Source: an uncultured Alphaproteobacteria bacterium (GTDB taxonomy: Bacteria; Pseudomonadota; Alphaproteobacteria; Rs-D84). Taken from it: a stretch of 64,000 nt of DNA. Position 1 is the stretch's first letter. Every line of letters starts with the position of its first letter. The stretch spans positions 92,240 to 156,239 of the forward strand of contig CAKQEW010000003.1 of NCBI GenBank assembly GCA_934230415.1, read 5' to 3'. Below the pieces are notes generated by a model. That model was given only the letters and a program-made list of their open reading frames with translations. It had not been told where the DNA came from and did not search any database. Shown piece by piece: positions 44,655 to 53,456 of this stretch. The position numbers and the translations under genes are program-made.

Positions 44655-46151
44655 ATGGCACTGATATCATCCTATATTAAAAAATTCAAAGATGTACGCG
44701 CGCTGTGCGTGGGTGACATTATGCTGGACGAATTTGTGTATGGTTCGGTTAAACGCATTTCGCCAGAGGCACCCGTCCCGGTATTTGCACCATCCCAGAC
44801 GAAAAAGATGCTGGGCGGTGCGGGTAATGTTGCGGCAAACCTGTGTGCACTGGGGTGCCAGACGTCGTTTGTTGGCGCGATTGGTGATGATGACCAGGGT
44901 AAATTGGTGCGTGAAAAATTAACCGCCATGGGCGCGAATGCAAAACTGGTTGTGATTCCAAATTGGACGACGATTTTAAAGACGCGTTTGATATCGGGGT
45001 CTAATCATATGATGCGGGTTGACCACGAAGAGAAATTGGTTGTGTCGTCCGAAATACATGAACAATTTATTCGTGATTTTGATGTACTGGTGCAGGACAG
45101 TGATGTCGTATTGCTGTCTGATTATAACAAGGGTGTGTTAAATGATATTTCAACGCCGGAATTAATCCAGATTTGCAATCGGTATAATAAACCAGTCCTG
45201 ATTGACCCAAAGGGAACAAATTATGAAAAATACCGTGGCGCAACGCTGGTAAAGCCAAACCTGAAAGAATTTACAGAAGCGACCGGTATGACATTTAACC
45301 CAACTGATGCAGATTTTCATGGTCAGATTACAAAGGGCGCGAAAAAGTTATTCGGTGAATATGGGATTAAAAACCTGATTGTCACACTCAGTGAACATGG
45401 TATGTTATATGTGTCGGCGGATTCGCCGTCTGATATTCTGCAAATACCGACGGTGGCCAAGGAAGTATACGATGTATCTGGGGCGGGGGATACGTCGCTG
45501 GCAACATTGGGGGCATCAATTGGCGCAAACGCACCGATAGATGACGCGATGAAATTGGCAAACCGTGCGTCTGGTATCGTGGTGGGCAAGGTTGGAACAG
45601 CCGTCGTTTCGGCCAATGAATTGGAAGATGCAATTGTCCAGGCAACGTGTGCCCCAGATGGGTGGTCGCAAAAACGAAAACTGGTCACGGTTGCCCAGGC
45701 GAAAAAAATTGCCGAACAACTGCATGCGGACAAGAAAGTTGTCGGGTTCACAAATGGATGTTTTGATTGTCTGCACCTGGGGCATTTGAGTTCGTTTGTT
45801 CAGGCAAAAAATAACTGTGATGTTTTGTTCGTCGGGATGAATTCAGATGCGTCTGTGAAGCAATTAAAGGGACCAACGCGTCCAATCCAGGATGAAAAAA
45901 CACGTGGGCTGTTGCTGGCGTCGTTGGAATTTGTTGACTATGTCGTCGTGTTTGATGATTTGACGGCGATGCCACTGATTGATGCAATCCGCCCAGATGT
46001 TATCGCCAAAGAAGGATATACATTGGACCAGTGGCCCGAGGCGCAACGTGTTGTTTCATATGGCGGTCGCGCGATTACGTTGCCACGCCTGGATGGATAT
46101 TCAACAACAAATATATTAAAGAAAATGATGGATGGACAAAATGGAAAATAA
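44655..46151 (+). CDS. hldE: Bifunctional heptose-7-phosphate kinase / heptose-1-phosphate adenylyltransferase
   Basis: Two enzymes of ADP-heptose synthesis in one chain. The ribokinase-like N-terminal domain (about 1-330) shows GGAGNVAANLCALG, LLSDYNKGVL and the catalytic DVSGAGDT. The C-terminal cytidylyltransferase-like domain (about 350-498) shows VGFTNGCFDCLHLGHLSSF with its HxGH motif and GMNSDASVKQLKGPTRP. The 498 residues match HldE. The 3' end overlaps gmhA by 20 bases. Confidence 0.96.
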   Translation: MALISSYIKKFKDVRALCVGDIMLDEFVYGSVKRISPEAPVPVFAPSQTKKMLGGAGNVAANLCALGCQTSFVGAIGDDDQGKLVREKLTAMGANAKLVVIPNWTTILKTRLISGSNHMMRVDHEEKLVVSSEIHEQFIRDFDVLVQDSDVVLLSDYNKGVLNDISTPELIQICNRYNKPVLIDPKGTNYEKYRGATLVKPNLKEFTEATGMTFNPTDADFHGQITKGAKKLFGEYGIKNLIVTLSEHGMLYVSADSPSDILQIPTVAKEVYDVSGAGDTSLATLGASIGANAPIDDAMKLANRASGIVVGKVGTAVVSANELEDAIVQATCAPDGWSQKRKLVTVAQAKKIAEQLHADKKVVGFTNGCFDCLHLGHLSSFVQAKNNCDVLFVGMNSDASVKQLKGPTRPIQDEKTRGLLLASLEFVDYVVVFDDLTAMPLIDAIRPDVIAKEGYTLDQWPEAQRVVSYGGRAITLPRLDGYSTTNILKKMMDGQNGK

Positions 46152-46746
46152 CATTAAACCAGAATCACAAAACACTAAAATGGCGGTGGCCGGATTGACG
46201 GCGGCATATGATTGTTTTACGGCGCTGCAGACATTTGCGCCGGCGGTTGCGAACATTGCAAAAATCTGTACAGATGCAATTGCGCGCGGGAACAAGGTGA
46301 TGTTCTGTGGTAACGGTGGTTCCGCATCCCAATCCCAACACCTGGCGGCGGAATTGGTTGGACGTTTTATGTTAAATCGGCCGGCGATGGCGTCAATCGC
46401 GTTGACGGTTGATACGTCGGTGCTGACCGCGGTTGGAAATGATTATGGATTTGATACCGTCTTTGCCCGCCAGGTCCAAGGTCTGGGCCGCAGTGGTGAC
46501 GTGTTAATTGGTTTATCCACCAGTGGTAACAGTGAAAATGTCATCCGTGCATTTCAAATGGCCAGCACGATGGGAATAAAGACAATCGCATTTACCGGTG
46601 CAAAGCCCAGTCGCATGGCCGAAATCGCCGACGACACAATCGCGGTACCATCAACGGTGTCGGCGAATATCCAAGAAATGCATTTGTGCATCGGCCACAT
46701 TATTTGTGGTATAATTGAACACGATATATATGGCGGAATAAAATGA
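46132..46746 (+). CDS. gmhA: Sedoheptulose-7-phosphate isomerase
   Basis: SIS-domain isomerase, first step of heptose synthesis. Motifs: MFCGNGGSASQSQHLAAELVGRF with the substrate-binding Ser and the catalytic Glu, then IGLSTSGNSENVIRAFQMA and the C-terminal EMHLCIGHIICGIIE carrying the catalytic His. The 204 residues match the family. ATG 46141 is an alternative start. The stop overlaps gmhB as ATGA. Confidence 0.95.
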   Translation: MDKMENNIKPESQNTKMAVAGLTAAYDCFTALQTFAPAVANIAKICTDAIARGNKVMFCGNGGSASQSQHLAAELVGRFMLNRPAMASIALTVDTSVLTAVGNDYGFDTVFARQVQGLGRSGDVLIGLSTSGNSENVIRAFQMASTMGIKTIAFTGAKPSRMAEIADDTIAVPSTVSANIQEMHLCIGHIICGIIEHDIYGGIK

Positions 46747-47204
46747 ACAAGGCGTTGTTTCTGGACCGTGATGGAACAATTAACATAGACTATGGATATG
46801 TGGGGTCTGTGGATAAATTTGTTTTCATTGATGGTGTTTTTGATTTTTGTACCGCTGCCCAGATGCGTGGGTACCAGATTATTGTTATCACAAATCAATC
46901 GGGGATTGCGCGCGGGTATTACACGGATGCAGACTATCGCATTGTCACAAAATACATGTGTGATGAATTTGCGCGTCATGGAATTAAAATAACCGGTGTT
47001 TTGCATTGTCCAGAATTATCTGGGCCAAATCGCAAACCGAATCCAGGTCTGTTTTTCCAGGCGCAAAAGATGTATAACATTGATATGGCGGCGTCTGTGT
47101 CTGTTGGGGATAAAGAACGCGATATCCAGGCCGCGCGTGCGGCGGGTGTTGCACGGAATTTTTTGTTTCAAAATAACTATAAAGAATTGGCGAGGAAACT
47201 ATGA
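46743..47204 (+). CDS. gmhB: D-glycero-D-manno-heptose-1,7-bisphosphate 7-phosphatase
   Basis: HAD-superfamily phosphatase: nucleophile motif ALFLDRDGTINIDYGYV, ITNQSGIARGYY, and the C-terminal VGDKERDIQAARAAG. A short Cys/His segment (HCPELSGPNRKPNPG) is reduced relative to the zinc loop of E. coli GmhB. The 153 residues are short but complete. It overlaps both neighbours by four bases. Confidence 0.93.
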   Translation: MNKALFLDRDGTINIDYGYVGSVDKFVFIDGVFDFCTAAQMRGYQIIVITNQSGIARGYYTDADYRIVTKYMCDEFARHGIKITGVLHCPELSGPNRKPNPGLFFQAQKMYNIDMAASVSVGDKERDIQAARAAGVARNFLFQNNYKELARKL

Positions 47205-48187
47205 TTATCGTAACAGGTGGTGCGGGATTTATTGGCTCTAACATTTTATCTGGTTTGGAAAAACGCGGATACCATGATTTGGTCGCGGTGGACTGGATGG
47301 GCAATGGTGACAAGTGGAAAAATATCGCAAAGCGCGAATTGGCGGCGGTTATTTCACCAGAACAATTGCCAGAATTTTTGACTGCGCATAAATCAGAGAT
47401 TCAGGCAATTATTCATATGGGTGCGATTTCAACAACAACCGAAACAGACGTTGATTTGATTGTTCGTTCAAACCAGCAGTTAACATGGCGCCTGTGGGAA
47501 TTCTGTCGCGATAACAATGTGCGGTTTATATTTGCATCATCGGCCGCAACGTATGGCGATGGCGCAAATGGTTTTGACGACCGTGCGGATTTAGAATACT
47601 TGGATGCGTTGCGCCCACTGAACGCGTATGGTTGGTCCAAGGCATTTATTGACCGTCGCGTGGCGCGTGAAATTGCGCTGGGGCGCGCGGTGCCGCCCCA
47701 GTGGGTTGCACTGAAATTCTTTAATGTATATGGTCCAAATGAATATCACAAGGGTGGCCAAAAGAGTGTTATTGCCCATATTTTCCCCGCAGTAAAAAAT
47801 GATGAAGAGGTAAAACTGTTTAAATCATACAATCCAGAATACCGTGATGGGTGGCAATTGCGCGACTTTGTTTGGGTTGGCGATATTGTGGATGTTATAA
47901 TGTGGATGCTGGAACACCCGGGGGTCAGTGGTCTGTTTAATGTTGGTTCGGGGGTGGCGCGTTCGTTCTGGGATCTGGCGGCGGCGGTGTGGCATGCGAT
48001 GGGGCGCACGCCAAAGATTGGATACAAAGATATGCCAGAAGAACTGCGTGGTAAATACCAGTATTTTACCCAGGCAAATTTGGCCAAGTTGCGCAGCGTG
48101 GGATACGACGCCCCGATGACCAGCCTGGAAGATGGCGTCACACAATATGTTCAAAAATACCTGAATAACGACGATATGTATGAATAA
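47201..48187 (+). CDS. hldD: ADP-L-glycero-D-manno-heptose-6-epimerase
   Basis: Last step of ADP-heptose synthesis. Short-chain dehydrogenase fold with NADP-binding IIVTGGAGFIGSNILSGL, the active-site pattern FASSAATYGDG and YGWSKAFIDRRV (Tyr-x-x-x-Lys), and the family-specific FFNVYGPNEYHKGGQKSVIAHIF. The 328 residues match HldD. It completes the pathway GmhA-HldE-GmhB-HldE-HldD within one operon. Confidence 0.96.
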   Translation: MIIVTGGAGFIGSNILSGLEKRGYHDLVAVDWMGNGDKWKNIAKRELAAVISPEQLPEFLTAHKSEIQAIIHMGAISTTTETDVDLIVRSNQQLTWRLWEFCRDNNVRFIFASSAATYGDGANGFDDRADLEYLDALRPLNAYGWSKAFIDRRVAREIALGRAVPPQWVALKFFNVYGPNEYHKGGQKSVIAHIFPAVKNDEEVKLFKSYNPEYRDGWQLRDFVWVGDIVDVIMWMLEHPGVSGLFNVGSGVARSFWDLAAAVWHAMGRTPKIGYKDMPEELRGKYQYFTQANLAKLRSVGYDAPMTSLEDGVTQYVQKYLNNDDMYE

Positions 48188-48189
48188 AA

Positions 48190-48214
48190 TCACCCCACCC
48201 CGCGGGTGGGGTGA
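48190..48214 (+). terminator. Strong GC hairpin at the end of the heptose operon
   Basis: Eleven-bp perfect stem TCACCCCACCC/GGGTGGGGTGA (48190-48200, 48204-48214) three bases after hldD. No T-run follows, so it may act as an mRNA end-protection hairpin or a weak or factor-assisted terminator. Confidence 0.5.
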
Positions 48215-48240
48215 CCATGCAATTGTTCCGGATTTTGTTC

Positions 48241-48268
48241 TTGATTTTTAGGCGCAATACCGTATAAT
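48241..48268 (+). promoter_or_regulatory. Promoter of tRNA-Thr
   Basis: TTGATT (48241-48246), 16 bases, TATAAT (48263-48268), with a predicted start about 14 bases before the tRNA. No intrinsic terminator is visible between the tRNA and aspS, so this promoter may also drive the aspS leader. Confidence 0.75.
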
Positions 48269-48288
48269 TGCGGGGCAATGGTAACACA

Positions 48289-48362
48289 GCCCTAATAGTC
48301 TAGTGGTAAAACACGTCCTTGGTAAGGACGAGTCGCAAGTCCGATTCTTGCTTAGGGCACCA
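48289..48362 (+). tRNA. tRNA-Thr (GGT)
   Basis: 74 bases with encoded CCA. The acceptor stem is GCCCTAA/TTAGGGC with discriminator A73. The anticodon stem-loop is GTCCT-TGGTA-AGGAC with anticodon GGT. Confidence 0.93.
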
Positions 48363-48394
48363 GAAATATATCATCTACTTTGCGTTTGTTTGTT
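48363..48394 (+). repeat. 32-bp direct repeat, copy 1 (just after tRNA-Thr)
   Basis: Starts GAAATATATCATCTACTTTG directly after the tRNA CCA end. It matches 48470-48501 in 31 of 32 bases, 107 bases apart. The sequence between the copies has no gene. Confidence 0.7.
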
Positions 48395-48469
48395 TTTGTT
48401 CCGGTCATGTATGTTTAATACACTCCCATCACAAAAACTGCACAATACGCAGTATCTGATACATTTCAC

Positions 48470-48501
48470 GAAATATATCATCTGCTTTGCGTTTGTTTGT
48501 T
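48470..48501 (+). repeat. 32-bp direct repeat, copy 2 (in the aspS leader)
   Basis: Second copy (A to G at one position). Its first 12 bases also pair with ATGATGTATTTC at 48505-48516 to form a hairpin, which could be a stem I-like element of the T-box leader. Confidence 0.7.
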
Positions 48502-48539
48502 GGCATGATGTATTTCGCTGTTGCAGGAATTTATGGGCG

Positions 48540-48704
48540 CGATTGTGTTGATGTGACTGACAACCACGGAATAATCAAAACCCAGGCAAAGAAATAAATT
48601 CAGGGTGGCACCGCGCGGAAATCGCGCCCCTGTGATAACTGTCGGGGTGCCGAAATTCATATAAATTTTTGGTGGCCCGGCGAATAAAACAAAAAGGGAC
48701 CAAA
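48540..48704 (+). promoter_or_regulatory. T-box riboswitch element upstream of aspS
   Basis: The core AGGGTGGCACCGCG (48602-48615) matches the 14-base T-box consensus AGGGTGGNACCGCG fully. It folds exactly as a T-box antiterminator: CAGGG/CCCTG (48601-48605, 48628-48632), a 7-base bulge TGGCACC, then GCGCG/CGCGC (48613-48617, 48623-48627). The bulge TGGC pairs with a tRNA ending GCCA, and tRNA-Asp has discriminator G73. A competing stem, GCGCCCC with GGGGTGC (48643-48649), forms the off state. There is no T-run directly after it, but GGT..CCC (48671-48678) can pair with GGGACC over the ribosome-binding site, so control may be translational. The hairpin GTTG...CAAC (48547-48564) has GAC, an Asp codon, in its loop. 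Confidence 0.75.
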
Positions 48705-50477
48705 ATGGTTGTATCATTAAAATCAAAATACAGAACGCACACGTGTGGCGAACTGAACGCGTCAAACGTTGGGCAATCGGTTGTTCTGTCGGGGTGGGTT
48801 CATCGCAAACGCGACCATGGATCGTTGCTGTTTATTGACCTGCGCGATAATTATGGAATTACCCAGTGTGTGTTTGATGGTGGGGACGAGGCATTAGAAC
48901 GCGTGCGTCCAGAATCTGTGATTCAAATTACCGGTACGGTTGTTGCGCGTGATGCGGCGGCGGTAAACGATAAAATTCCAACCGGTGCGATTGAAATTCG
49001 CGCAGAAAAATGGGATGTGTTGACCAACGCAAACGTTTTGCCGTTCCAGGTGTTTGGTGATGATGATACTGTATCCGAAGATTTGCGTTTAAAGTATCGC
49101 TATATTGACCTGCGTCGTGAATCGCTGCATCAGAATATTTTGTTTCGCAATCGCATGATTAAATTTATGCGCGACAAAATGTGGGGTATGGGATTTTCTG
49201 AATTCCAGACACCAATTTTGACCGTTTCATCACCAGAAGGTGCGCGCGACTTTATCGTACCATCGCGTAATCACCACGGGATGTTCTATGCATTGCCCCA
49301 GGCGCCACAGCAGTTTAAGCAGCTGATTCAAATTTCGGGGTTTGACCGCTATTTCCAAATTGCGCCATGTTTCCGCGATGAAGACTTGCGTGCGGATCGC
49401 TTGCTGGAATTTTACCAGTTGGATATGGAAATGTCGTTTGTTGACCTGCCGGATATTCAGGCGGTTGGTAACGAATTAATCCCGGCGATTATTCGTGAAT
49501 TTGTGCCAAATGCAAACGTATGTCCGGACATTCCGCACATCCCGTTTGACGAAGCGATGTTAAAGTATGGTTCTGATAAACCAGATTTGCGTAATCCGAT
49601 TATTATTTCTGATGTGACAGAAATTTTCCGCGGGTCTGATTTTGGAATCTTTGCAAACGCGATTGATGGTGGTGCGATTGTTCGCGCAATCCCGGCACCA
49701 AACTCTGCTGATAAACCGCGCAGCTGGTTTGATAAACTGGGTGAATACGCGGTCAAAGAATTGGGATTGGGCGGCTTGGGCTATATCGTCTTTGCGGGCG
49801 AGGCCAAAGGCCCCGTTGCCAAGAAATTGGACGCCGACCGCATTGCGAAATTGCATGAAATCGCGGGTGACAATGCATCGTTGTTCTTTGTATGTGATGC
49901 GCCAGATAATGCGGCCAAGGCGGCGGGTAAACTGCGCAATAAATTGGGCGAAGATTTGAATCTGATTGATGAAAATGATTTCCGTTTGTGCTGGATTGAA
50001 GAATTCCCATTCTTTGAAGCAGACCCAGAATCACCGACGGGTATCGCGTTCACGCATAATCCATTTTCATACCCGATGGCAACGTTGGATGAATTGAATA
50101 CGCGTGACCCATTGTCAATCAAGGCGGCACAATTTGATATGGTGTTAAATGGTGCTGAAATTTGCAGTGGTGGGTTGCGTAACTTTAACCCAGAAATCAT
50201 GGTTAAATGTTTTGACATCACCGGGTATGACGAAGAAACGGTTAAAGAAAAATTCGGTGGCATGTACACGGCGTTCCAATACGGCGCGCCACCGCACGGT
50301 GGATGTGCATTCGGTATTGACCGTCTGGTGCAAATCATGCGCCGCGAACCAAATTTGCGCGAGGTTGTGTTGTTCCCAACCAACCAACGCGGCCAGGATT
50401 TGATGATGGGGTCCCCATCGCCGGTTACAGAACAGCAACTGCGCGAAGACCACATCCAGGTTCGCAAGAAAAATTAA
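48705..50477 (+). CDS. aspS: Aspartyl-tRNA synthetase
   Basis: Class II synthetase. The N-terminal OB-fold binds the anticodon (VVLSGWVHRKRDHGSLLFIDLRDNYG). Motif 2 is CFRDEDLRADRLLEFYQLDMEMSFV, and motif 3 is APPHGGCAFGIDRLVQIM. The GAD insertion domain of the bacterial type is present. I choose ATG 48705 (590 residues). The 12-codon longer frame would begin inside the leader. Whether it is discriminating or also charges tRNA-Asn is not decided here. Confidence 0.97.
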   Translation: MVVSLKSKYRTHTCGELNASNVGQSVVLSGWVHRKRDHGSLLFIDLRDNYGITQCVFDGGDEALERVRPESVIQITGTVVARDAAAVNDKIPTGAIEIRAEKWDVLTNANVLPFQVFGDDDTVSEDLRLKYRYIDLRRESLHQNILFRNRMIKFMRDKMWGMGFSEFQTPILTVSSPEGARDFIVPSRNHHGMFYALPQAPQQFKQLIQISGFDRYFQIAPCFRDEDLRADRLLEFYQLDMEMSFVDLPDIQAVGNELIPAIIREFVPNANVCPDIPHIPFDEAMLKYGSDKPDLRNPIIISDVTEIFRGSDFGIFANAIDGGAIVRAIPAPNSADKPRSWFDKLGEYAVKELGLGGLGYIVFAGEAKGPVAKKLDADRIAKLHEIAGDNASLFFVCDAPDNAAKAAGKLRNKLGEDLNLIDENDFRLCWIEEFPFFEADPESPTGIAFTHNPFSYPMATLDELNTRDPLSIKAAQFDMVLNGAEICSGGLRNFNPEIMVKCFDITGYDEETVKEKFGGMYTAFQYGAPPHGGCAFGIDRLVQIMRREPNLREVVLFPTNQRGQDLMMGSPSPVTEQQLREDHIQVRKKN

Positions 50478-50496
50478 ACAGTTATTTATGTTTGTT

Positions 50497-50525
50497 CAGT
50501 CCGCATTTGCGGACTGTTTTTTTTT
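50497..50525 (+). terminator. Intrinsic terminator of aspS
   Basis: Perfect 8-bp stem CAGTCCGC/GCGGACTG (50497-50504, 50509-50516) with ATTT loop and nine T residues. Confidence 0.92.
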
Positions 50526-50586
50526 CTGTGAAATCAAACCTATTAAATGTATTCGCGGTGTGCGGTATAATCTGGGGCAAAACAGG

Positions 50587-50961
50587 ATGGCGGAAATGCA
50601 GACAAAACCAAACATAGATATGCTGGTTGGACAATTGGGACTGAACGAATACCAGGCGAATATATTACGTAAAAATTATGATAAATACGATGTTTCCAGA
50701 TTGGTAAAGCGGGGTGGGGTGCTGTATGCGCCACGGCGTGATAATGCCAATCGCTTTGTATGCGCAATTCATAAATTATTGTTTGGTAATGTTGCAGACC
50801 TGATTGGTCATGACAAGATTTTATTGCATGCCGCGCGCCATGTGAAATTTATGCGTGGTGGTGTGTATTGTATCCGCATTGGACAATATAAATATTGGGC
50901 CGACAGAAATGGTCATGCATTGTCTGGGCGTGCCGCGCACCAGATAATATACAGCAATTAA
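50587..50961 (+). CDS. Unassigned protein of about 124 residues
   Basis: Not recognised. A TATAAT at 50566-50571 lies just upstream, so the true start is ATG 50587 (MAEMQTK) or 50596 (MQTK), not further upstream. The protein is basic, without signal peptide: helical N-terminal part (MLVGQLGLNEYQANILRKNYDKYDVSRLV), then a possible beta part (GGVYCIRIGQYKYWADRNG). It converges on the AsmA-like gene with a four-base overlap. Confidence 0.6.
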   Translation: MAEMQTKPNIDMLVGQLGLNEYQANILRKNYDKYDVSRLVKRGGVLYAPRRDNANRFVCAIHKLLFGNVADLIGHDKILLHAARHVKFMRGGVYCIRIGQYKYWADRNGHALSGRAAHQIIYSN

Positions 50962-53429
50962 AATTGGTTATGTGTTTTTACAAAACTGCGCATAAATCCA
51001 CTGTCAAAATTTGTCATAATGTCAGTCAGTGAATAATTACGTGTTCCATCCGGTGCAACGGTCAATCGCAATGGCGCCGGCACCGGTGCCGTGCCACGTA
51101 ATGTTAATTGCAATACGATTGACATTTGACCACCGGATATATCCATTTCGCCATATGCATCCACATGGCGCATCTGTAATGTCAATGGTTGTGATGTTAT
51201 GAAATCGCCGTTTTCATATTTACCAACAATGCGCATCTGTTTAATTTGTGTTTCGCCACGGGTTAATGCATCGGCCAATGCGTATTCGGCGTTAAATGTG
51301 TTTATTTTGTCGGCGGCGCTGTAAAATCCATCAAAACCCAATCCAACCAGGTATCCGCCATCAAACGATAAATCCATATCGCCGGCCAAGTTATAAAATA
51401 TATCGTGCGCGATGTGACCGTGTGTCGTCATACTGATATCGGCCGTAATGACAGAATCACGTACATTAACCGGCATTGTGCGTGCCAGCAGGTTCCCAGA
51501 TGTGACAAAACGATTTAATTGAATGGAAATATCGTATTTATTGTTTTCTTTTTCCAAAATGGCCAGCATACTGCCACGGGCGCTATCTGTTATTGAAAAC
51601 GTCTGGACCCCAGGTTTCAGTGCATATACAAAGTTTTTGTATTCATTTCCATTATATATTAACGTGTTCGCAGACAGTGAAATATTTACCGGCAATTCAA
51701 ACGGAATTGTTATTGGGGCAGCGGATAAAAATTCCAATTCATCATAATTATCAATATATTGCTGGTTCGTAAATGTGTCCAGGTTCAGACTGGCGGTGTG
51801 CATGGTTATGTTGCGACCACTGGCACTGCCCTGGAATGTGTGCCCCGCAATTTCCAGGTACAAATCTGATACATTGCGGCCGCGGTATGTGCCGGCAACG
51901 CGGTATTCAAAATCGTTGACTGATTGCAAATCAATGTTTGGTACCAGGCGTTTGAAACTCTTGCCAATCAGGGCGAATTTGTTTTTTGATAAATTTATTT
52001 CCCATTCGTTGTTGTGTGGAATAAATGTGACCGTACCATCGTGCCATGTCATGTCGCCGGTCGCGTTCAGCATATCGTCTGGTAATAATTTAAATTCTGG
52101 CATTGCCCAGTGCAACGTTTTATTCGTTGCAAATGTGTATGTTGTTTCGGTGTCCCGCTGGGTAATGTCCATGGTTCCGGCCATATCGCTGAATTTAAAA
52201 TGCAGTTTTCCTGTTTTGCCCAGGCGCCGTGCACCGCGTACCAATATATCTGGGTTTGGCATTGGGCGCGATGCCGCAATGGTTATATCAAATGTATCAC
52301 CATCCACAGATAATGTCCCCGCGATATCACCATATGTGAATTTGTTGCAACCCCATTTTTTTGGCGTTCCATAAAACACACACATTGTCTGAATATCATC
52401 AACCGGCATTGTTATCATAATGTCGTGTGCGCCATCGGCACGGATGTTGCCCCCATTAATTGTAATATCATCGGCGATAATGTTTGTTATCTGAACAACG
52501 CCTGGTTCGCCGACCGCGTCTATTTTCAGGTGTTCAAATGTGCGGTTGCCGATTTTTATATGACCATATAAATCCAGATTGAATTTCGTCTGGGCATACA
52601 GGCGCGACGGGTTTAACAAAAATGATAAATCAAAATCCATATCATCGGCGCGCAATTGAATATCACGTGTGCCATCAGAATTCAGTGTGATGTTGCCAGA
52701 AAAATTATCAGACTGAATATCGCTGAATTCAAATCCATATTGACCGTCCCATATGAAATCCAGACTCATCTTTACCGGATGATTAATACGTGGTTCACGA
52801 AATTCAAACCATTCATTAACATCGGCGGTTTCAATGTCCATGTGGCCGCGCGCCGTGCCATCATTAAACAGTTGGCCCACGATTTCCAGTTTGTTGTCAT
52901 GGTTTTTAATTGTGAATTCATCATTTGAAAAATTCAGGTCGTATTTGTGATCGTCTGTACGCACGGTTCCAGTCAGTGTTCCATTTTCAAATTTCGCGCG
53001 AATAATATTGTAATTCTTGTCATGAAAACGTACGGTTGAATTGTATATTTCAACACTGTGTGGGAAATCAGGCGCGGCCAATGATTCAATGCCGAGATTC
53101 GCCCCATATATTGCCAGGTGTCCCAGTCGCGCATCCGCCAGATTAAATATATCCGCCATTGGTACGGAAAACAGTACCGCGTCAATGTTGCCATTCGGTA
53201 TGACAACGTCATGTGCGACAATTGTTGCGCGCCCCAGCATGCTGAAATGTACATTGCCGTTTATTTGTGCCGCAATACCAGTCTGGTCTGTGATGGCATT
53301 GGTCAATTTGCCACGGATATTATTCAGTGTAATCATCGGCGGAATAATAATTATCGCCACCGCAATCGCGGCAATTGCGGATACGAATGTCCACAGTATT
53401 CTGCGTTTATATCTGGGTTTTAATGCCAT
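50958..53429 (-). CDS. AsmA-family protein
   Basis: Large (823 residues) envelope protein with one N-terminal membrane anchor (WTFVSAIAAIAVAIIIIPPMI) followed by the AsmA start (INGNVHFSMLGRATIVAHDVVIPN) and long repeats of amphipathic beta-strands. The C-terminal AsmA signature is GDMDLSFDGGYLVGLGFDGFYSA...LADALTRGETQIKQMRIVGKYENGDF. AsmA-like proteins form bridge-like hydrophobic grooves for phospholipid transport or outer-membrane homeostasis. It is divergent from uvrB with 27 bases between starts. Confidence 0.88.
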   Translation of the reverse strand: MALKPRYKRRILWTFVSAIAAIAVAIIIIPPMITLNNIRGKLTNAITDQTGIAAQINGNVHFSMLGRATIVAHDVVIPNGNIDAVLFSVPMADIFNLADARLGHLAIYGANLGIESLAAPDFPHSVEIYNSTVRFHDKNYNIIRAKFENGTLTGTVRTDDHKYDLNFSNDEFTIKNHDNKLEIVGQLFNDGTARGHMDIETADVNEWFEFREPRINHPVKMSLDFIWDGQYGFEFSDIQSDNFSGNITLNSDGTRDIQLRADDMDFDLSFLLNPSRLYAQTKFNLDLYGHIKIGNRTFEHLKIDAVGEPGVVQITNIIADDITINGGNIRADGAHDIMITMPVDDIQTMCVFYGTPKKWGCNKFTYGDIAGTLSVDGDTFDITIAASRPMPNPDILVRGARRLGKTGKLHFKFSDMAGTMDITQRDTETTYTFATNKTLHWAMPEFKLLPDDMLNATGDMTWHDGTVTFIPHNNEWEINLSKNKFALIGKSFKRLVPNIDLQSVNDFEYRVAGTYRGRNVSDLYLEIAGHTFQGSASGRNITMHTASLNLDTFTNQQYIDNYDELEFLSAAPITIPFELPVNISLSANTLIYNGNEYKNFVYALKPGVQTFSITDSARGSMLAILEKENNKYDISIQLNRFVTSGNLLARTMPVNVRDSVITADISMTTHGHIAHDIFYNLAGDMDLSFDGGYLVGLGFDGFYSAADKINTFNAEYALADALTRGETQIKQMRIVGKYENGDFITSQPLTLQMRHVDAYGEMDISGGQMSIVLQLTLRGTAPVPAPLRLTVAPDGTRNYSLTDIMTNFDSGFMRSFVKTHNQF

Positions 53430-53456
53430 TCTCTTCTGCCTTGTAATTTGATTATA

